Notes under the pieces: model-generated
What the model saw: only the letters and a program-made list of their open reading frames with translations
Told to the model about the DNA's origin: nothing
The model's database searches: none
Assembly (NCBI RefSeq): GCF_040802235.1
Contig: NC_133169.1
Coordinates: 40,555,034 to 40,619,033, forward strand
Length of the DNA stretch: 64,000 bases
Direction: 5' to 3'
Origin: Manis javanica
Lineage: Eukaryota > Chordata > Mammalia > Pholidota > Manidae
Made by a program: the position numbers and the translations under genes
Shown: piece by piece, positions 26,481 to 39,439 of the stretch
How the letters are laid out: each line of letters opens with the position of its first letter
How positions within the stretch are numbered: the stretch's first letter is position 1

Positions 26481-28534
26481 TTCACTAAAAGAGTCTTTTT
26501 TATTTGACTGGAAGAAGTATTTCAAAATTCAAAGTGGAAAAAGAGTACTCATAAAAGATTATTTCCAAATTCAGGTAAACTTATAATTTTAGTTATATGG
26601 AAACATATAAATAAGCTATAGTTAATCACATGAGAGAACATCTAAAGCAAAGTCAATTATTTATTTTATGTATTATACTATTGTTGAATGTTAATATTAG
26701 CAGTAAAGAGGGAATTTTTTTGTCTTACCATACTAACTTTTTAGAAATACATTAAGGACTGGAAAATAATTAATTTCCCAAATACATACTGCTTTCAGTA
26801 GCAAAGGTAGGATTAAATCTCACCCTCTGTAACTCTGAAATACACACTTACTTATTTTCACCAACATGTAATATACTCTTACTGCTTATCATTTAATATG
26901 TGTATAAAATGTATTTAAATATACATACATGTATATATTCACAGACAAAATAAAATCCTACACTTACAAATAGGTCTGTAACACACACCACATGAAGTCT
27001 GTCTCATGGTCCCCATGAATGAGCCCGTGTGCGAGGGGCCAGGGAGGGCGGTTGGCATGACCCAGGAGGGGCTCCGAGGTGAGGTGACGTCCTTGCATCC
27101 ATGAAACAAATGGAGGCGAATAATATTTTTAAAACTTTCTATAACCTAATCATTTTCTAAAAAACAGAGTCAGAAGATGGCCATTAGGTTGCTGCTCTCA
27201 GCTACCGGTGCTCCCGCCCAGGAGATACAGATTGTATGTGATGGATGTGGCACAGGGAATCCAGAAGTCGGCCCCAGAGAAGATAATGATGATGCAGAGA
27301 GGACACAAAAGCCCTGATTTAGACACATAACGCTTGATACCTCTCTGAGATAAAATTGGTTCTGTTTTCAATACCCTTAAAAACCTCACAGGCAGGTACA
27401 TTTATATACTGTTTTATTCCATTTATACTTTAACAGCAGGAATTTACTCTTAGTAAAAAAGGCTATTCTATTTCCAAGATGTCCAAATATACAGATATTC
27501 ATGGTGTATTGTAATAATGAAATCTTTCATTGAACAACCTGTGAAAGTCATGATTCAAGGCCTGGACTGAGTAAATCCAGAAGCATTTCTACTTCAAATA
27601 TAATTGTTGCATAAGAACTCATGTCTTCTTGTTGTTTTGGAAATGTTTACTTATTTTTTATATTAAAGATGGGAAGGAATTGTAAAGAAGTGTTTATCTC
27701 CATGTTATGCAATTAGACAGATTTCCTGCTTTATACTTTTATGTTTTATTTGAAAAATTTATAAACTTATGGTTTTATAATCTGACCATAATTATTTTAA
27801 CAAAGGAAAAAGTCAGTAAAGGAAAATGTGTGTGTGTGTTTGTTAATTCTAATAGATGTTACTAAACAATAAATGTCAAATTTTGTTTTGTTTAGCTCAA
27901 TGGTGAAAGTATCTGAAAATAAATTGATTTATTCTATGTATCTCATCATGTGGCACACAGCATATTTCATTTATTTATCCTGTAATGCAGGATACTTAAC
28001 TGTTCTAAGCCCAGCTTATCTATACGCCAATCCATAATCACCAGTGTGATGCTTACCCCACATCCTGTAAACACACCAAACCTGGATTTCTAATTGATGC
28101 TAACTTATGTTTACAAGCTGTGTTTTATTTTTGTCCAAGTTGCATTTTTCATATTAATAGTGAAGTATATCCTCTCATAATTAATAGTCTTACAGAAATT
28201 AAGGATACTATAAAAATATTCTTTGGGTTTTCGGCCATACCTCTCATATTTGACAATATTGTTATCAACATTTATTAACAGCCATTTTAAAAAATCAAGT
28301 TGGAGTAAGAGAAATAACACCTATTTTCCACTTATCTTGACATTTGGCTTATGTCAATAAAGACATCAGTCATTATTTTATTATCAATCATTTTACTTGT
28401 ATCATTGAATTTAGGTATTGTTTTTGGAGTTTTTGCCAATCTAAATCTACAAAGTATCCCCTTTTTTCTACTACTTCTGTAGTTTTACATTTTAATATTA
28501 GCTTTTAACCTATGAGCAGTCTACCATTTTATTT
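26481..28534. other. AT-rich intergenic, no gene seen
   Basis: About 2 kb 3' of the OR pseudogene. A short GC-richer stretch with CpGs near 26995-27080 has no coding signature. Small minus frames (27198-27401, 28111-28320) have no recognisable domain. Confidence 0.5.
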
Positions 28535-29384
28535 TATTTATTTTATTTTATTTTTATTTTGGTTCTTTTTATTGAAGTGTAGTTGACATACAATATTATA
28601 TTGATTTCAAGTGTGCAATATAGTAATTCAACAGTTATTTCCATTATTAAATGCTCATATCAAATAGGGTGCTAACTGTCTGTCAGCACTGAATGATGTT
28701 ACAGAATTATTGACTATATTATTTATGCTCTACATTCATCCCTGCGGCTAATTTATATTATGATTGAGATTTTAATTTCCTTCAGATATGTTCTCCATCT
28801 TTTCATTGTATCTCTTTCACCATTCCTAAATTGTGAGAATTTATTTCAGTAGGTACTATAATTATAATTGCTTTCTTAATTGCATTTCTGGATTTTTCAC
28901 CACTGATGTATACAGATGTAATTTACTTTTTTTTGCAATGACCTATTACTCTATAACCCTTATTATTGATTTGTTTATTAGCTCAGTTTTATTTTGAGGA
29001 TTATTTGGGGTGTTCTATGTATATAATCTGTCATTTGTAAATAGAGATGGTTTCACTTCCATTACAATTTCTAATTTTATTTAAAAAGTTATATTGAAGT
29101 ACATACAATAAAGTGCATAGATCTTAGTGTGCAGCTTGGTTAATTTTGATATGTATATACACTATGTAATCATCTCCCAGGTTGAGATATCAAGCATTCT
29201 CACTTCTTATTGGATTTTTGGATATCAAAATTTCTTTTCCATGCCTAATTTTTCTGGCTAAGATATCCAATAGCATGCAATGCTCAATAACAATGATAAA
29301 AGTGAACATCCTAGTCTTGTTTCTGACTGAGGTGGCAAGATTTCAAATTTGAAATACTGAGTATGATAATAGCCTCGGGTGGGG
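28535..29384 (-). repeat. Nested LINE-1 fragments, minus strand
   Basis: A minus-strand L1 tail at about 28560-28790 ('GTAGTTGACATACAATATTA') is followed by RT-derived sequence (28800-29070), a second tail-like piece near 29080-29200 and more RT-derived sequence up to about 29350. The order indicates one L1 interrupted by a fragment of another. No frame is intact. Confidence 0.6.
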
Positions 29385-31919
29385 AAAATGATGGTGGAGT
29401 AGGAAGGCAAGGAGGAAACCTCCCCTCACAAATGCACACCAAGGAAGCTATTACAGCAAATATAATTCCCCTTAAAATGACCTGAAGTCTGCAGAACAGA
29501 CCATCTATGCTGGTGAAGAATAAGAGACCACAAGGAGAAAGGTGACATGGCAGGGCCACAATCAATAGGACCCAAGTGCTTTCTCCATCCCAGCCCACAG
29601 GCAGTAGGAAGAGGAACAGGGTGTGGATGGGATAAGTGCTCAGAAACTCTGCACACCTGCTGGACATCTGCTCTAGGAGCATTAGGCCACCTTGCATTGT
29701 GTTCTGGTTCTCAGCATGGCTGGACACCAGGCTGAGTTGGAGCACTCTGGGGGGACTGTGAATCCTGCTGCTTGTGGAGTACAGGCATGCCCCAGAAATC
29801 CCACTGAGATAAAACACAGAAGGAGCAGTTTGAAAGATTTAATAACAGCAGGAACGGTGCCAGAGGGGTAAGGTTTGGATGGAGCTTTCTACCCAGGAGA
29901 AAGGGTAGGTTGACACTTTCCCAACCCTTCCTCAGCTCAATTCATTGGGAATTCTTGAGAACCCAAAATGTTCCATCCCCTTACAGGTGGCTCAGCTCTG
30001 AGGTGCTTCCCTGTGCACTTGCTCAGTCTGCTTACCAAGCAGCAGACTTTGTTTCTTGGCAGGTGGTGGGAGACTTCATTGTGTGGCAGGCAGAGGAAGG
30101 CTTTCCTGGCTTTCTTGGACTTCTACCAGCTCAACTGAGGAGGTGCTTGTGTGAGCCAGCTCTCAATGCTCCTTCCTTCAAGCTGGTGGCACAACCCTGC
30201 ACCATGCTCCCCATGCCCCTGTCACACCCAGCCAGATAGCCCAGAAGTTTTACCATTGCTACAGAGTAAGCAGAGGTTGACCCTGCCACAATGATCCCAG
30301 CACAAGCATCTCTCTTCAGCTCACAAAGACTCGCATGAGATGAGCTGCCACACACAGCAGACTGCGATCAGCCACTGCCTTGTAGACAGGCAGGAAGGCA
30401 GTCCCACCCACAGCTCACTGATAGAAGCAGGGGCTACACCACAAAGTAGAACCAGGCATTGGTGAGTAAAGAGTCTTTAGGTTCTGAGTACCACATGACA
30501 CTTTTTCATAAACCCATTACTCTCTAGACCAAGGAGCATAGCAAATCTGTTCAATACAGAGGAAGAAACACAGGAACCCCGCCAAAATGAGGAGGCATAA
30601 GAATATGTTCCAAACAAAAGTACAGGATGAGACCTAAGAAAGAGAGCTAAATGAAATGGAGATAACCAATCTTGATAAAGATTCCAAAGTATAGTCTTAC
30701 ATATGCTCTTTTTTATGGTGAAAAGTATTGATGTGTCAGGAAGAACTTCAACAAAGAGACAAAAGAGTGGAAAAAGAGCCACATGGAGCAAAAAAATACA
30801 GTGTCATAAAGGAAAAATATGGATAAGTGTATACTTATCAAAATTACATTAAATGCATACAGAAAGCACCACACAAAAAATACAGTGGGGCAGGATGGAT
30901 AAAGAACAAGACCCATCTATATTATGCCTAGAAGAGACTCATTTCAGACCTAAAGATACACATAGACTGAAAGTAAAGGGATTGGAAAAGATTTCATACA
31001 AAAAATAGGAGGAAAAAGCAGAAGTAAAGCATTTCTTTCAGAAATATATAGGTTTCCAAAGAAAGTATGAACAAAGAAGGACATTCCATAATGATAAAGG
31101 GATCAGTCCAGAAAGAGGATATTTTAAAAAAATTATAAATACCTATGCACCCAATGTAGGAGCACCTAGAAATGTAAAACAAATATTAACACAGAAGTAA
31201 GGGAGAAATAACTACAACACAATCATATTAGGTGACTTTGTCATACCATTTACATCAATGAACCAATTATCCAGACAGAAAATAAATAAGAAAACAGAGG
31301 CATTGAATGACACATTATACTAAATGTACTTAACAGAGATCTACATAGCATTCTACCTTAAAATAGCAGGATATACATTTTTCTAAAGTGTATACAGAAT
31401 GTTCTCCAGAATAGAAAAAATATCAACAAAATATGAGCAAAGCAAATTAAAAAATACATCAAAAGGATCATCACCATGAACAAATGGAATTCATTCCAGA
31501 GATGCAATTACTATGATAGAGAACATTAACAAAAACAAGGATAAAGGCATATGATCATCTCAATTGATGCTGAAAAAGCATATGACAAAATTCAATATCC
31601 ATTCATGAAAAAAACTCAACAAAATGGGTGTTAAGGGAATGTACCTTAAAAAATTAAAGGTTACCATATATACAAACCCACAGATATCATCATACTCAAA
31701 GTTAAAATGCTGAAGGCTTTTCCTCTAAGATCAGGAGAAAGACAAGGATGCCAATAATCACCACTTTTACCCAACATAGTACTGGAGGTCTTGGTCATGG
31801 CAATCAGACAACACAAAGAAATAAAAGGCATCCAGATTGCTAGAGAAGAGTTAAAACTGTCACTATTTGTGGAAGACATGATACTACATATTGAAAACCC
31901 TAAAGACTCCTCCAAAAAA
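29385..31919 (+). mobile_element. LINE-1 with 5' UTR and parts of ORF2, plus strand
   Basis: The 5' UTR starts near 29385 and matches the 5' ends at 18110 and, inverted, at 38158. ORF1 is almost entirely lost: by 30890 the sequence is already in the ORF2 endonuclease, and from about 31440 in the reverse transcriptase. The catalytic block near 31855-31880 reads FVED in place of the usual FADD/YADD, so one catalytic aspartate is changed. The copy stops at about 31919, where a minus-strand L1 begins. Confidence 0.75.
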
Positions 31920-32855
31920 CATGTACCATCCTTGAATCCCTGGGATGAATCCTACTTGGTCGTGGTGTATGATCCTTTTGATATATTTTTGAATTCAGTT
32001 TGCTAATATTTTATTGAGTATTTTTGCATCTACGTTCATCAGGGATATTGCTCTGTAGTTTTCTTTTTTGGTGGGGTCTTTGCCTGGTTTTGGTATTAGG
32101 GTGATGTTGGCTTCATAGAATGAGTTTGGGAGTATTTCCTCCTCTTCTATTTTTAGGAAAACTTTAAGGAGAATGGGTATTATATCTTCACTGTATGTCT
32201 GATAAACTTCCGAGGTAAATCCATCTGGCCCGGGTGTTTTTTTCCTGGGTAGTTTTTTGATTACCCCTTCAATTTCTTTGCTTGTAATTGGTTTGTTTAG
32301 ATTTTGTGTTTCTTCCTTGGTCAGTTTTGGAAGGTTGTATTTTTCTAGGAAGTTGTCCATTTCTTCTAGGTTTTCCAGCTTGTTAGCATATAGGTTTTCA
32401 TAGTAGTCTCTAATAATTATTTGTATTTCTGTTGGGTCTGTCATGATGTTTCCTTTCTCATTTCTGATTCTGTTGATATGTGTTGATTCTCTTTTTCTCT
32501 TAATAAGTCTGGCTAGAGGCTTATCTATTTTTTTTATTTTCTCAAAGAACCAGCTCTTGGTTTCATTGGTTTTTTTCTATTATTTTATTCTTCTCAATTT
32601 TGTTTATTTCTTCTCTGATCTTTATTATGTCCCTCCTTCTGCTGTCTTTAGGCCTCATTTGTTCTTCTTTTTCCAATTTTGATAATTGTGACATTATACT
32701 ATTCATTTGGGTTTGTTCTTCCTTCTTTAAATATGCCTGGATTGCAGTATACTTTCCTCTTAAGATTGCTTTCACTGCATCCCACAGAAGTTGGGACTTT
32801 GTGTTGTTGTTGTCATTTATTTCCATATATTGCTGGATCTCCATTTTAATTTCAT
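31920..32855 (-). mobile_element. LINE-1 ORF2 fragment, minus strand
   Basis: This internal ORF2 slice corresponds to the endonuclease-RT linker and the start of RT. Frames at 32844-32563 and 32444-31995 carry the MEIQQYMEINDNNNTK segment, the [17 protein letters not shown] segment and a [11 protein letters not shown] block followed by the LIPKPGKDP motif of L1 RT. It is highly similar to the same part of the young L1 at 61094-62180. It has neither 5' UTR nor 3' tail, and it meets the plus-strand L1 tail to tail. Confidence 0.8.
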
Positions 32856-33529
32856 TTCTTTACTATGACCAGGTGGGCTTTCAATACGGGAGTGGTTGGT
32901 GCCACTGGCACCACTTTTTAATCCTTCCCTGGCTACCTTTACATTTCTAGGGCTGCCCAGAGCACTGGGATGAGCTCTTTATATACTGACTCAGTCAATA
33001 ATAACTTACTGCCTATGGGTGTGGAAGCAGTAGCCTAGCAGTAGGCCAATTACTTCATCAAGTAGTTTACGTTCAGGTCGGGATTCTGGCCAGAGGAACT
33101 CAATTTTTCCCAGACCATTCAATGCTGAGTGTGACTCCTGGCCTCTCCCTATTAGAAAGTCTTATCAGACCCACGAGGTTGCTTGAGTTAGAACATTCTC
33201 TTCCAAACAGGCATTGAGCTCTTTTATAACCTGGCCCACTGCTGAAATTTGACCACAGTGAGCATTATGGCCCGAGGAGTTCAAAATTGCTGGCCATCCT
33301 AGCTGTTGATTTACAGAAGTTTCACTGTGTCTCTGTAAAAGCACCAGTTCCAAACTGGGAAACTGGATTTCTATCCAAAAACACTCAAGGCAGAGTTGAT
33401 GGAAAGCCTGCTCTATCTGAAAGGGTTAGTGAGAGTAGTGAGGACGATCCATTATTTAGCAGAATGTTCCCTAGTGTAAGCTCAGTCTTTTACCCACAGC
33501 TCTCAAAAAATCTCAGGGATTTTTCATAC
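32856..33529. other. Unassigned sequence, possibly old retroviral
   Basis: GC-richer than the flanks. On the minus strand there is a TATATAAAG element at about 32985, and a frame at 33165-33353 is open but has no domain I recognise. It may be remnants of an old ERV, but I cannot assign it. Confidence 0.35.
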
Positions 33530-33690
33530 TGGTAGGTTCCTAATCCAATAGGAATAGTGTGATTACAAGAACAGGAAGAGAGCCCAGAGCTTACCCTCTT
33601 CTCATCACAGGCACTGAGAAAAGGATATATTAGGACCACAGAGAAGGCAGCCTGCAGACCAGGGGGAAAGTCCTCACCAGGAAGGAAAGT
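33530..33690 (+). repeat. Candidate MaLR-type LTR fragment
   Basis: The string 'CCTAATCCAATAGGAATAGT' followed by 'GATTACAAGAACAGGAAGAG' resembles a characteristic block of mammalian MaLR/MLT LTRs. Only this piece is recognisable; borders are approximate. Confidence 0.4.
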
Positions 33691-34495
33691 GACCAGCTTC
33701 ATCTTAGACTTCCCATACTCCAGAAATGGGAAAAATATTTGCTGTTCAGTCCACCTTGTTTATTGTGTTTTATTTTGGTGGCTCCAGTGGAAAAATACAG
33801 TCTGATTTATGTCTTTTCTCTTTGGAGAAGCATTAAGGTGTAGCAAGCACATGTGATTACTGTTCCATTGCCAGATATTTCTCCCAGGTGACCTGGTTTC
33901 TCTCTTTTTGGATGAACTCTGGGACTGAAAATTGACCTAAAGCAGGAAGCAGGGTGATGTACTGTCATCACCTTCCCTGGTACTTGGCTTCTGTCTTTCC
34001 TTCCCCCAAGTTTTTTCCTTAGTTGCTTCCATAAGTTCCTGGGGTTGCACGTCTGTGTCACCCTACAAATGCCAGGGTCCACCAGCCGGGTTGCTCCTGG
34101 TTAAGATCCTGCTCTCCATTTAGTAAATTATGTTCACTTTGCCTCTGAGGTGTTTGTGAGGCTCCAAGGTCCCTCTTGTCTTGAATCTTTTCATTCTCTT
34201 TCATATGTGTATCTCGTTACATAGCAGTATCTTTGACCATTGATCTTGGTCATCATGACCACCACCTTTGAACTTCTGCAAGGTGCCCTTGGTCTCCCCA
34301 GAGTGCATTCTGTAACACCTGGGCTCTCCTGGGAATTGCAGTGAGCTGGGCACGAGCTAATACCAGCGTGTCGTCTGATCTTGGCTTTTCTGTCCAATAG
34401 TCAGTCACAGCCAGACAGGCATTGTCATTTTACACACTGTAGATCCTTATGTGCACTTCAGTATAGTACCTATATTTTAAGATCTCACCATAATG
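33691..34495. other. Unassigned sequence, no gene seen
   Basis: GC around the mid-forties. Minus frames at 33807-34082 and 34191-34397 have no recognised domain. No splice-site or exon pattern seen. Confidence 0.4.
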
Positions 34496-37077
34496 CTGTG
34501 CTTTATTGAGGTATAATTTAAGATGTACATTTAATTAAATGTCATAATTTAATACATGTATATAATCCAAAGTATTTACCACAAGAAAGGTAGTTACTAC
34601 ATCCTTCAAATAATTGCTACTTGAGTTTTGTTATTTTGGTGATAACATTAAAGCTCTACTCTCATTTTCAGTCTGAATTCCTTATTAGATATACCAACAC
34701 TAAAATATTTTTTGAATTTACATACATTAAGTTTCACTTTTTGATCTATAAAATTATTTTGATTTTCTAACATACGTATTGTTATTAGCCACCATGATCA
34801 TAAGAAGACTTTCTCCATCTTAAATAGTGTTCTTTTCTCACATAATCAGCCCATGCCTTCTCTCATGTCCCTGTGGCAATCATTCATCTTTCTGCTATAT
34901 CTTATTGTTTGCCTTTTCCAGAATGCAACAAAAATTGGAATTTATATGATGTATCCTTTTCAGACTAGCTTCTTTCACTTCACAATATACACTTAATACA
35001 TGTTCATATCTTAAAGTAATCCACTTTTTTGTAGATATCAAGGAACTGTGTTCATTCCATCTATTTTATTCAGTTTTGGGCCATTCACAGTGCTCCTGTA
35101 TTATCTTATAATGTCCATGGGATCTAAAGTGGTGCTCCCTTTTAGTTTACTTAGTCATATAACTGGAAATTTGTGTCCTTGACCAAAATTTCCCCATTTC
35201 CCCCACCTCCAGCCCTGGAACCGCTACTCTACTCTGTTTCCACATGTTTGTCTTTTTTCAGATTATTATACATATAAGTAATATCATACACTCTTTGTCT
35301 TTCTCTGTTTCACTGAACTTTGCATTATAATTTCAAGTTTCATCTAGGTTACAAATGGCAATATTTCCTCTTCTCATGGCTGAATAATATCTTATTTGTG
35401 ATATATGTAGATAGACATATGGATAGTTATAAACATACAGATATAAACATATAATATAGATAAAGGTTGCACATCTTCCTTATACATTTATCCATTGACA
35501 GATACTTACATTTGTCTCCATATGTTGTCAGTTTTGACTCTACTATAATACAAATGGGATTTAAGACATTTCTTTGAGAGCCTGCTTTCATGTCTTTTAG
35601 ATATTTACCCAAAAGTGAGATTGTCAGATCATGTAATATTTGTCCAATTACTTATCTCAGGGCCCTCCATACTGCTTTCTGTACTGGTAGTAGCAATTCA
35701 CATTTCTGCTACTTGTTCAACAGGGTTCTCTTCCCTGCATATCCTAGCCTATACTTGCTATATTGTATTTTTTACTATAGCCATTTGATCAGGTGTAAGG
35801 TGGTAGCTCAATTTGTTTGGGGTTTGCTTTTCACATAATCATTGATATTGAACACTTTTGTCATTTGTATGTGTTCTTTAGAAAAAGAACTATTCAGTTG
35901 CCCTACCCATTTTTGATGGAATTTTAATGTGTTTTTTTTACAATTGAGTTTTATGAGTTCTTTAGAGATTAACCCCTTATCACATATATCATTTGTACAT
36001 ATTTTCCTCCTATATATAGGTTGACTTTTCATTTCAGTGATAATTTTTCTTGCTGTGCAGGATTTCAATTTACTTTAGCTTTGTCTTACTAATTTTGCCT
36101 TTAGTGTTTATGCATTGTTGTCATATACAAAATAGACTTCCCAAGTGGAATATTAGGGAGAATTTTCCTGTGTTTTTTTCTAGGAAGTTTATAATTTTGG
36201 TTCTCATGTTTAAGTCCTTAACATATTTGAGTAAATTTGTGGATGTGCTTTGAGATCGTTGTGCAATTTCACTCATCTGTATGTACTTATCCAGTTTTCC
36301 CAGGACTGTATGTTGAGGAGACTGTTCTTTCCCCTTACTTACTCTGGGTCCCCTTCTCAGATACTAATTGACTATATTTAAAAATAATTATTTCTGAGCC
36401 CTTCTCTCTCTTGCATTGTTCTGTATATGTATTTTTATTCCAGTGTCACGCTGTATTATTACTATAGCTTTGTAATAGAGTTTGAACTGTGATTCCTTTG
36501 TTCTTTCTTAAGATTATTTTGGATATTTAGGGTGCTTTTTGTCTCATACAGATTTTAAGATTTTTTGTTTGTATCTCAGTGAAAATGACTTTAGGATTTT
36601 GATAGGGATTCGATTAACCCTATTGACAGATCTGGGTGGCACAAAAATTTCCCAATTTTGAATTCTCTGATGCATGTCCGTGGAATACCTATTTGTGTCT
36701 TATTCAATTTCTTTCATCAAATGAAAGTAGTGGTAGTCTTCAGTGTATAGCTCTTTCATCACATTAGTTGATTTTACTCTGAAGTAGTGAATTGTTTCAA
36801 GGCTACTGTGAAAGGGATGGTTTTTATTTATTTTTTAGATGTTTCATTTTTAGCATATAGCAGTACAACTGATTTCTCTATGTAGAATTTATATCCTACA
36901 ATCTTTACTGAACTTGCTGTTTCGTGCCACAGTTTTTTAGTTTCTTGTAGAAAGTTTACACATAAGAATGTATTATCTGCAAATAACAATTCTAATTCTC
37001 CATTTCCAACTTGGATACTTTTATTCTCTTGTCTTACCTAATACTCTAAATTCATTCCTGAGTTCTTGAATGTTTTT
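34496..37077 (-). repeat. LINE-1 3' part with ORF2 remnants, minus strand
   Basis: Begins with an L1 3' end at about 34500 ('TTTATTGAGGTATAATTTAA') and continues into eroded ORF2, including the 'CATTTGATCAGGTGTAAGGT' block near 35780 and RT sequence to about 37060. More than one L1 is probably present, since an internal 3'-end-like segment recurs near 35160-35290. No intact frame. Confidence 0.65.
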
Positions 37078-38158
37078 CTGTGCCTCCATAGCATGTTTAT
37101 AATTTTTATTTTGAACTCTCTTTCAGGAGGATTGGTGAGTTCAGTTTCATTTGGCCCTTTTTCTGGGGTTTGTGAGATATTGGTCTGAATCATGTTGTTT
37201 TGATGTTTCATATTTCTGTGTGGTGCCTTCTAGTGCCCAGAAACTCCAGTCTTTGGAGCTGCTCAGCCCCTAAAGCGAGGATGGGGGTCATCGGGGAGCG
37301 GAGCTGATGCTTAGTGGGAGAAAAAGCTGTTACCTGATTCCCGTCTACCATGCCTGTCTCCAGGTTCAGAGCCAGTGGGCCGAGCACACAGGTGTAAGCC
37401 TCAGTGCTTTGGGTCTTGAGCTGTTGTAGGAGGGGCCTCTCTCTGGCTGACATGACACCAGCACAATGATTGTCGGTTTGCAAGCAGGTGCCAGCAGGTG
37501 AGGAGGAAGGCTTGGCAGGCTGTGTGCCACAGTGGGGGCCTCGGAGCGGAACAGCCAGACAGGGGGGTGGGGCACCTGAAGCTCCTCAAAGTTCCCAACC
37601 TGCTGGGCAGAGGCACCCAGACAAGCTTGTCCAGCTCTCCCCTCCCCTGCGCAGCAAGCTCCATGTAAACCCCACCCCTTCAGCAGCCCTCTCGCTGCTA
37701 GGGAGCAGCTCAGACTGCCTGCCTTTCCTCTGACACAGAGCGGCTGGATGTGGATCCCGTCCTCCACAAACGGCCAGAATCTCAGTCTCGCAGGCACTCG
37801 CCTGTCCCTGCTCCCCATCCTCTAGAGCAGCACACAGTGTAGGTTTCTGCTCCCTAAGCAGACCTCCAGGGCTGGGTGCTCAGCAGTTCCAGGCCTCCAC
37901 TTCCCCCTCCCTGCTCCATTTCTCTTCCTCCTGCTGGTGAGCTGGGGTGGGGGAAGGGCTTGGGTCCCGCCAGATCAAGGTTTTGGTACGTTACCCTGTT
38001 TCGTGAGGTCTACTTTGTTCATGAGGTCTGTGTGCAGTCTGGTGCAGCCTTCTTTCCTGCGCTGTTTTGGGGTTAGTTGTATTCACTATATTTTTTCCAC
38101 TATCTATGTTTTTGGGAGGAGTTCTCTGTCTTACCTCTCACACCGCTATCCTCCGTAA
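37078..38158 (-). mobile_element. LINE-1 5' UTR and ORF1 start, minus strand
   Basis: Reading on the minus strand from 38158, the 5' UTR matches the L1 starts at 18110 and 29385 (shared 'TTCTGGGCACTAGA' near its end). It is followed at about 37208 by ATG and a short ORF1 N-terminus that breaks off at about 37078, where ORF2 RT sequence from elsewhere in an L1 takes over. The middle of the element is therefore deleted. The long GC-rich frames here (37366-37818 and neighbours) are 5' UTR by-products, not genes. Confidence 0.75.
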
Positions 38159-38889
38159 TACTCTAAATAGGATATCCAGTACTGTGCTTAATAGCAGAGG
38201 TGAGAAAGGGTACCCTTGTCTTGTTCCTAATTTTAGAGGAAAACTTTAAATTTTTAACCATTAAGTGGAATGGCAGCTGTGGACTTGCCATATGTGGTTT
38301 TTGTTGGTGGGGCACATTCCTTCTAAACCTAACTTGTTTAGAGTTTTTAACCATGAAAATGCATTTTATTAAATGTTTTTTTATTCTATTCCTTATGATT
38401 ACATGGATTTTATCTTTCATCATATTTATCTGGTGCCCCAACTCACTCATTTTCACATATTGAAACATCCTTGGTTCCCAGGATCAGGATGTATGACACT
38501 TTCATGTACTGTTGGATTCAGCTTTTCTACTATTTTGTTAAATATTTGCATCTGTAGTCATTGACATTGTAGTTTCATTCTGGCACACAATATATTGACA
38601 TGTAGTTTCTTTCATTCTGGCACACAATATATTGACATGTAGTTTCTTTCATTCTGGCACATGGTAAAATAAACTGGAAGGAATTCCTTCTTCTGTCTTT
38701 TGGAAGAGTTTTGAGAAGTATTGACATAATTCTTCCTTAATATTTGGTAGAAATTACCAGTGAAACCATTGGTTTCTAAGCTTTTCTGTATTTGGGTGAT
38801 TTTGTTTATTCTATTCCCTTAATCATTACTGATTACTGATCTGTTTAGATTTTTTATTTTTATAATCATTCAGTTTTTGAGGCTGTAAA
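38159..38889 (-). repeat. LINE-1 ORF2 remnant, minus strand, split by the provirus
   Basis: RT-derived L1 sequence that runs up to the 3' LTR of the provirus and resumes at 45834. Joining the left and right flanks gives continuous L1 sequence once one copy of GTAA is removed, so this L1 was the target of the integration. Contains the 37-bp tandem repeat at 38574-38660. Confidence 0.7.
38574..38660. repeat. 37-bp tandem repeat, about 2.3 copies
   Basis: The unit beginning TTCATTCTGGCACACAATAT occurs at 38574 and 38611 and starts a third time at 38648. The first two copies are essentially identical, so the duplication is recent. Confidence 0.9.
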
Positions 38890-39138
38890 TGAAAGGAAAG
38901 GAGTGACACATAGCAGCAATTCACCAGAGAGTTCCGCTTTATTAGGGAAAGGTGCTGGGTTATATAGGAAGGGGCATGAATTGATTGAGGTGTCACTTCT
39001 ACGGGGCTGGTGGCTGTTGGCTAGGTGCTGGGATTGGGAGGGGGGCGAGAGGTGATTGGGCTTCAGGTGATGCCGGCGGGAACTGAAGACCCCGAAGAGA
39101 AGCCGGAAGTTTGCCATCTTACTGGTGGGGACCCTTCA
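38890..39138 (-). repeat. 3' LTR of the provirus
   Basis: 249 bp, TG...CA on the element strand, with TATATAA and AATAAAG in U3/R matching the 5' LTR. It is flanked on the gene side by a polypurine tract and on the outside by the GTAA target duplication. Confidence 0.93.
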
Positions 39139-39156
39139 TTCCCCCCTTTCTCCTCT
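39139..39156 (-). other. Polypurine tract
   Basis: On the element strand AGAGGAGAAAGGGGGGAA directly precedes the 3' LTR, the position and composition of the plus-strand primer of retroviral reverse transcription. Confidence 0.85.
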
Positions 39157-39439
39157 ATGGGTTTGTGGATGTTGCTTTCTCTCTGGCTGCTTCCTGCTGA
39201 ACAGGGGCGGAGAAGGGAGTGAGGGCTTGAGGATTGGGAGGAAAGGGTTTATAGGACTCTCCGCAGTAAGGATGAGTAGATGTGGACTTCTTCAGGTTTG
39301 GAAATCAATGAAGGTTCCCTGTAACCATAGGTTGAGGACCTGTTGATTCCAATGGTGCCAAGAGGATATGGGTGTCAGGAGCCAGGCATCTGTGGCCATT
39401 GTTTCTAGGAACAGTTTTCAGTGGAGAGAGGGGTCGATC

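Noticed and set aside
29311-29817. 168-codon minus frame
   Set aside because: It lies opposite the 5' UTR of a plus-strand L1 and has no domain.
37366-37818. Long GC-rich minus frame of 150 codons
   Set aside because: It lies in an L1 5' UTR that matches the other L1 starts in the window. The composition, not selection, keeps it open.
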